From an uncultured Campylobacter sp. (GTDB taxonomy: Bacteria > Campylobacterota > Campylobacteria > Campylobacterales > Campylobacteraceae), in assembly GCF_937949835.1 (NCBI RefSeq), contig NZ_CALEDC010000128.1, forward strand, positions 1-7,440: DNA of 7,440 nt, given 5' to 3'. A program made the position numbers and the translations under genes. The notes under the pieces are model-generated. The model was not told where the DNA came from. It did no database searches and saw only the letters and a list, made by a program, of their open reading frames with translations. This document shows positions 5,088 to 7,440 of the stretch, in pieces (positions within the stretch are counted from its first letter, which is position 1; each line of letters opens with the position of its first letter).

Positions 5088-6467
5088 ATGGAAAATAAAG
5101 AGCAGCTGGACGACGTCGAGGAAGCCAAAGCGCTTCTTGATGCGCATCTAGGCGATACGCTTGAGCATGAGCTGAGTGCCGCCGATCTTACGGAGCATTT
5201 AAAAACTCTAAAAAAGCATGACGAAGAAAAATACGTAGAATTTCTAAAAAAGCTAGATCCTGAGGATCTTGCTGATGCTGCGCTCGAGATGCCCGAGCAT
5301 ATGCTCGAAGATGTCATCGAAACTCTGCCTCACGAAAAGATCGTCGAAGCGATCGAGGAGCTCGAAAGCGACGATCAGGCAGAGCTTTTGCAAAACATCG
5401 GCGAAATCGACGAGGACAAGGCCGAGCAGATTTTCTATGGGCTTGACGAGGACGATCGCCACGATATTCTTACTATCTCCAAATATAGCGAAGATGAGGC
5501 GGGCGCGTATATGCAGACCGAGGTCTTTAGCGCGAGGCAGGATCAGACCCTGGGGCAGGCGGTCGAGATGCTGCGCGTTATGCGCGAAAAGGACGAGATC
5601 GAGAATGTCTTTCAGCTCTTCGTGCTCGATAAAAAGGGACATCTGCTTACTACCTTTTCGACGTCCGATCTGATTTTATACGATTTCTCGCTCACGCTGG
5701 AGCAAATTTCACAAAAATTCGGCGCCGAAAACAAAATCCACTTCGCCACCGATACCGACAAGATCGACGACGTAATCAAGGATTTTGAGGAGTTCGACCT
5801 TAACGTCATTCCCGTTGTCGATGCTAACGGCGTGCTCATAGGACGTATCACCGCCGATGATATCCACGATCTCATCCAAGAGCGCGCCACCGAGCAAATT
5901 TACAACCTTGCGGGCGTCGATGACGAAGCGGAGGACGATGAGACTACGATCTTTAAGGCGGGACGCGCGCGCGCTGTGTGGCTAGCGGTAAATTTATGCA
6001 CGGCGATCGTAAGCTCTACGATCATCGGGCTTTTTGACGCCACTATCGAAAAGCTAGTCGCGCTCGCCGTGCTTATGCCAATAGTCGCCTCCATGGGCGG
6101 CAACACCGGCACGCAGGCGCTTACCGTAACCGTGCGCCGCCTAGCCTTGGGCGAGATAGCGTTTAAAGACAAAAAGCAGGTTCTCTTTCGTGAGATCACG
6201 ATCGCTTTTATAAATGGTCTCATTTTTGCCACGCTGATGGGGTTTGTGGCGTATTTTTGGTTCGGCATTAAGCTTTTGGGGCTGGTGATTGCGATGTCGA
6301 TGGTGCTAAATTTAACGCTCGCGGGGCTTTTCGGCGCCGTCATTCCGATCACGCTTAAAAAATTAAATATCGATCCCGCCGTCGGCAGCTCCGTGCTGCT
6401 TACCACGGTGACGGACATCGTGGGATTTTTTAGCTTTTTAGGACTTGCGACATGGATACTACTATAA
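5088..6467 (+). CDS. mgtE: Magnesium transporter MgtE
   Basis: The 459-residue inner-membrane channel takes up Mg2+ (also Co2+) and closes when cytoplasmic Mg2+ is high. Domains in order: a very acidic helical MgtE N domain (about 30-135) with LDPEDLADAALEMPEH and LESDDQAELLQNIGEIDEDKA-type repeats; a CBS pair (about 140-265) with QLFVLDKKGHLL and VIPVVDANGVLIGRIT; a linker helix (270-293); and five membrane helices (about 296-316, 321-341, 371-391, 396-422, 432-457). The family signature PIVASMGGNTGTQ is at 331-343, and TDIVGF at 442-447 places D443 where the pore Mg2+-site aspartate sits in Thermus MgtE. Length is normal for the family and nothing is missing. No Mg2+ riboswitch is possible in the eight-base gap upstream, so control is likely by the protein's own sensor domain. 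Its last 16 bases overlap the Nudix gene. Confidence 0.96.
   Translation: MENKEQLDDVEEAKALLDAHLGDTLEHELSAADLTEHLKTLKKHDEEKYVEFLKKLDPEDLADAALEMPEHMLEDVIETLPHEKIVEAIEELESDDQAELLQNIGEIDEDKAEQIFYGLDEDDRHDILTISKYSEDEAGAYMQTEVFSARQDQTLGQAVEMLRVMREKDEIENVFQLFVLDKKGHLLTTFSTSDLILYDFSLTLEQISQKFGAENKIHFATDTDKIDDVIKDFEEFDLNVIPVVDANGVLIGRITADDIHDLIQERATEQIYNLAGVDDEAEDDETTIFKAGRARAVWLAVNLCTAIVSSTIIGLFDATIEKLVALAVLMPIVASMGGNTGTQALTVTVRRLALGEIAFKDKKQVLFREITIAFINGLIFATLMGFVAYFWFGIKLLGLVIAMSMVLNLTLAGLFGAVIPITLKKLNIDPAVGSSVLLTTVTDIVGFFSFLGLATWILL
6440..6443 (+). promoter_or_regulatory. Nudix gene ribosome binding site inside mgtE
   Basis: AGGA lies eight bases before the ATG at 6452, within the last helix codons of mgtE. 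It supports the overlapping start chosen for the Nudix hydrolase. Confidence 0.5.
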
Positions 6468-7039
6468 AAAATTTCAAAATTTCCGAGCTTAAAAGCTCCA
6501 ATTTCGTTAAACCCTTTCGCTTAAATTTTGAAATAGACGGCGTAGCGCGCGCGTGGGACTGCGTAAAGGTGCACGATAGCGTCTCGATCTTGCTTTATCA
6601 TACGCAGCGCGACGCGCTTTTGCTCGTCAAGCAGTTTCGCCCCAGCGTGTGGTTTTATCAAGAGGAAAATTTAATAAATTCGCCCGAAAAGGGCTACACC
6701 TATGAGCTTTGCGCTGGCATTTTAGACAAGGGCATCAGCGAGGAACAAACGGCGATCGAAGAGGTGCTCGAAGAAACGGGCTATGCCGTGAAGGATCTGA
6801 AATTTATCACGAGCTACTACAGCGCCCTGGGCTTTGCGGCGAACCGTCAAATTTTATACTTCGCGTGTATCGACGAATCGATGAAGATCGGTCGCGGCGG
6901 CGGCGTGGACGGCGAGAAGATCGAGCTTTTCTACCTGCCTGCAGCTAAGGTGCGTGAGTTTATGTTCGACGAAAAGATCGTGCGCGCGCCGGGGCTGATC
7001 TTAGCATTTCAATGGTTTTTGAGCGAGTTTAAAGCTTAG
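6452..7039 (+). CDS. Nudix hydrolase, NUDT14/ADP-sugar pyrophosphatase-like
   Basis: The 195-residue cytoplasmic enzyme should split a nucleoside diphosphate linked to another group, probably a sugar nucleotide, with Mg2+. Seen: KQFRP at 60-64 and YELCAGILDKG at 84-94, both usual in the ADP-ribose/UDP-glucose pyrophosphatase branch, and a Nudix box from G89 to Y111. Metal ligands E104, E107 and E108 are kept (EEVLEETGY), but the canonical Glu at box position 7 is I95 and the canonical Arg at position 15 is E103. Human NUDT14-type UDP-glucose pyrophosphatases also depart from the consensus here, which favours that branch. A helix near the C-terminus (RAPGLILAFQWFL) is also typical. It overlaps mgtE by 16 bases and should be made from the same message. 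Substrate unproven: UDP-glucose, ADP-ribose or GDP-mannose are all possible. Confidence 0.88.
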   Translation: MDTTIKNFKISELKSSNFVKPFRLNFEIDGVARAWDCVKVHDSVSILLYHTQRDALLLVKQFRPSVWFYQEENLINSPEKGYTYELCAGILDKGISEEQTAIEEVLEETGYAVKDLKFITSYYSALGFAANRQILYFACIDESMKIGRGGGVDGEKIELFYLPAAKVREFMFDEKIVRAPGLILAFQWFLSEFKA

Positions 7040-7106
7040 CGGCGAGATGGAATTTCGCGTACTGCTGCGCGCTTTTGCGCCTCGGCTTTAAATTTAAAGG
7101 ACGGCG

Positions 7107-7440
7107 ATGAGAGTTTTATTTAGGCTGTGTATTATCGCGGCGTGTCTCTATACGGCGATCGCGGCGGGACTTTATATCTTTCAGGAGCGGCTGATATTTT
7201 TGGGCGAGCCGCTGGATAAAAACTTCAAATTTAGCTTTGAAAATTCCGAATTTGCAGGACTGGTGAACGCGCCCGAGAGCGGCGCGCATTTAGATATGCA
7301 GGCGTCCGCTACGCAAAATATTGCCGCTATAAAGAGCGGCACAAAAGAAAGCGGCGCCGCAGCGAGTAACTCGGCGGGCGAGATTAAAGCCGGCGCCGAA
7401 ACGAGCGGTTTTGAAAATGAAAATACCCAAGCTAGCGGCG
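7107..7440 (+). CDS. Membrane-anchored alpha/beta hydrolase, 5' part (runs off the edge)
   Basis: An open frame starts at ATG 7107 with AAGGA at 7097-7101, five bases upstream, and stays open for 111 codons to the window end. The first 25 residues are a signal anchor (RLCIIAACLYTAIAAGLYIF), followed by QERLIF (26-31), GEPLDKNFKFSF (33-44). This start is typical of the BEM46/ABHD13-like serine hydrolases of Campylobacterota, in which a short beta-strand and TKDG-type turn normally follow. Here residues from about 53 onward turn into a low-complexity Gly/Ser/Ala/Glu/Asn stretch instead (SGTKESGAAASNS, AGAETSG). The catalytic Ser, Asp and His would lie beyond the edge. It follows the Nudix gene by 67 bases, a gap with no clear promoter. 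The family call rests only on the N-terminus. Confidence 0.65.
   Translation, partial: MRVLFRLCIIAACLYTAIAAGLYIFQERLIFLGEPLDKNFKFSFENSEFAGLVNAPESGAHLDMQASATQNIAAIKSGTKESGAAASNSAGEIKAGAETSGFENENTQASG

Noticed and set aside
5253..5642. A 129-codon minus-strand frame opposite mgtE
   Set aside because: It mirrors the codon pattern of the acidic MgtE N domain and CBS part, and has no recognisable protein features of its own.
5900..6418. A 172-codon minus-strand frame opposite the MgtE membrane domain
   Set aside because: Its Ser/Ile/Ala-rich composition is what reading the membrane helices backwards gives. MgtE on the other strand is certain.
7047..7091. A 14-residue leader-like frame between the Nudix and alpha/beta hydrolase genes
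   Set aside because: Too short to support and without the run of identical amino-acid codons that marks an attenuation leader. The nearby GCGC/GCGC pairing is weak.
1..7440. tRNA, rRNA, insertion sequence, phage or toxin-antitoxin genes
   Set aside because: None of the readable frames or gaps shows the motifs or folds expected of these. The genes present are chromosomal housekeeping or envelope types.

Overview
The window looks like chromosome of a Campylobacterota bacterium, most likely a Campylobacter of the higher-GC oral type (C. gracilis, showae, rectus or curvus kind). The reasons are AT-rich gaps full of AAATTTT-like strings between more GC-rich genes, an extended -10 promoter behind a T-rich tract, and gene families typical of the group: a cysteine-paired Sel1 repeat protein, a PgbA-N-terminal-like protein and a Csd3-like M23 peptidase. 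The order glcD, PgbA-like protein, divergent M23 peptidase recalls C. jejuni Cj1213c-Cj1214c-Cj1215. That comparison is from memory and was not searched.

Layout. Positions 1-336 are AT-rich. They hold a promoter for the first gene and, on the minus strand, an open frame that reads like a signal peptide and runs off the left edge. Positions 337-1032 (+) encode an exported Sel1-like repeat protein with six C-x7-C pairs and a perfect bacterial N-glycosylation sequon. Positions 1033-1667 are a 635-base gap between convergent genes, with degenerate repeats and one long inverted repeat but no convincing gene. On the minus strand, a TTG-started PgbA_N-like exported protein (3771-3043) overlaps the start of a GlcD-type FAD oxidase (3056-1668) by 14 bases. 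A 138-base divergent promoter region separates this pair from a rightward run: M23 endopeptidase (3910-5079), MgtE magnesium transporter (5088-6467), Nudix hydrolase (6452-7039) and the 5' part of a membrane-anchored alpha/beta hydrolase (7107 to the edge).

The rightward genes are 8 bases apart, overlapping by 16 bases, and 67 bases apart, so they could be one transcript. Their products are a periplasmic wall hydrolase, Mg2+ uptake, a Mg2+-dependent nucleotide(-sugar) pyrophosphatase and an anchored esterase-like enzyme. This suits general envelope housekeeping; no dedicated pathway linking them can be shown here.

I see no mobile element, CRISPR array, rRNA, tRNA or clear defence system. Most of the window is ordinary conserved core genome. 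The points most worth a second look are the sequon-bearing Sel1 protein, the low-complexity insertion in the alpha/beta hydrolase, the left-edge minus-strand frame, the non-canonical Nudix box and the repeat-bearing gap.
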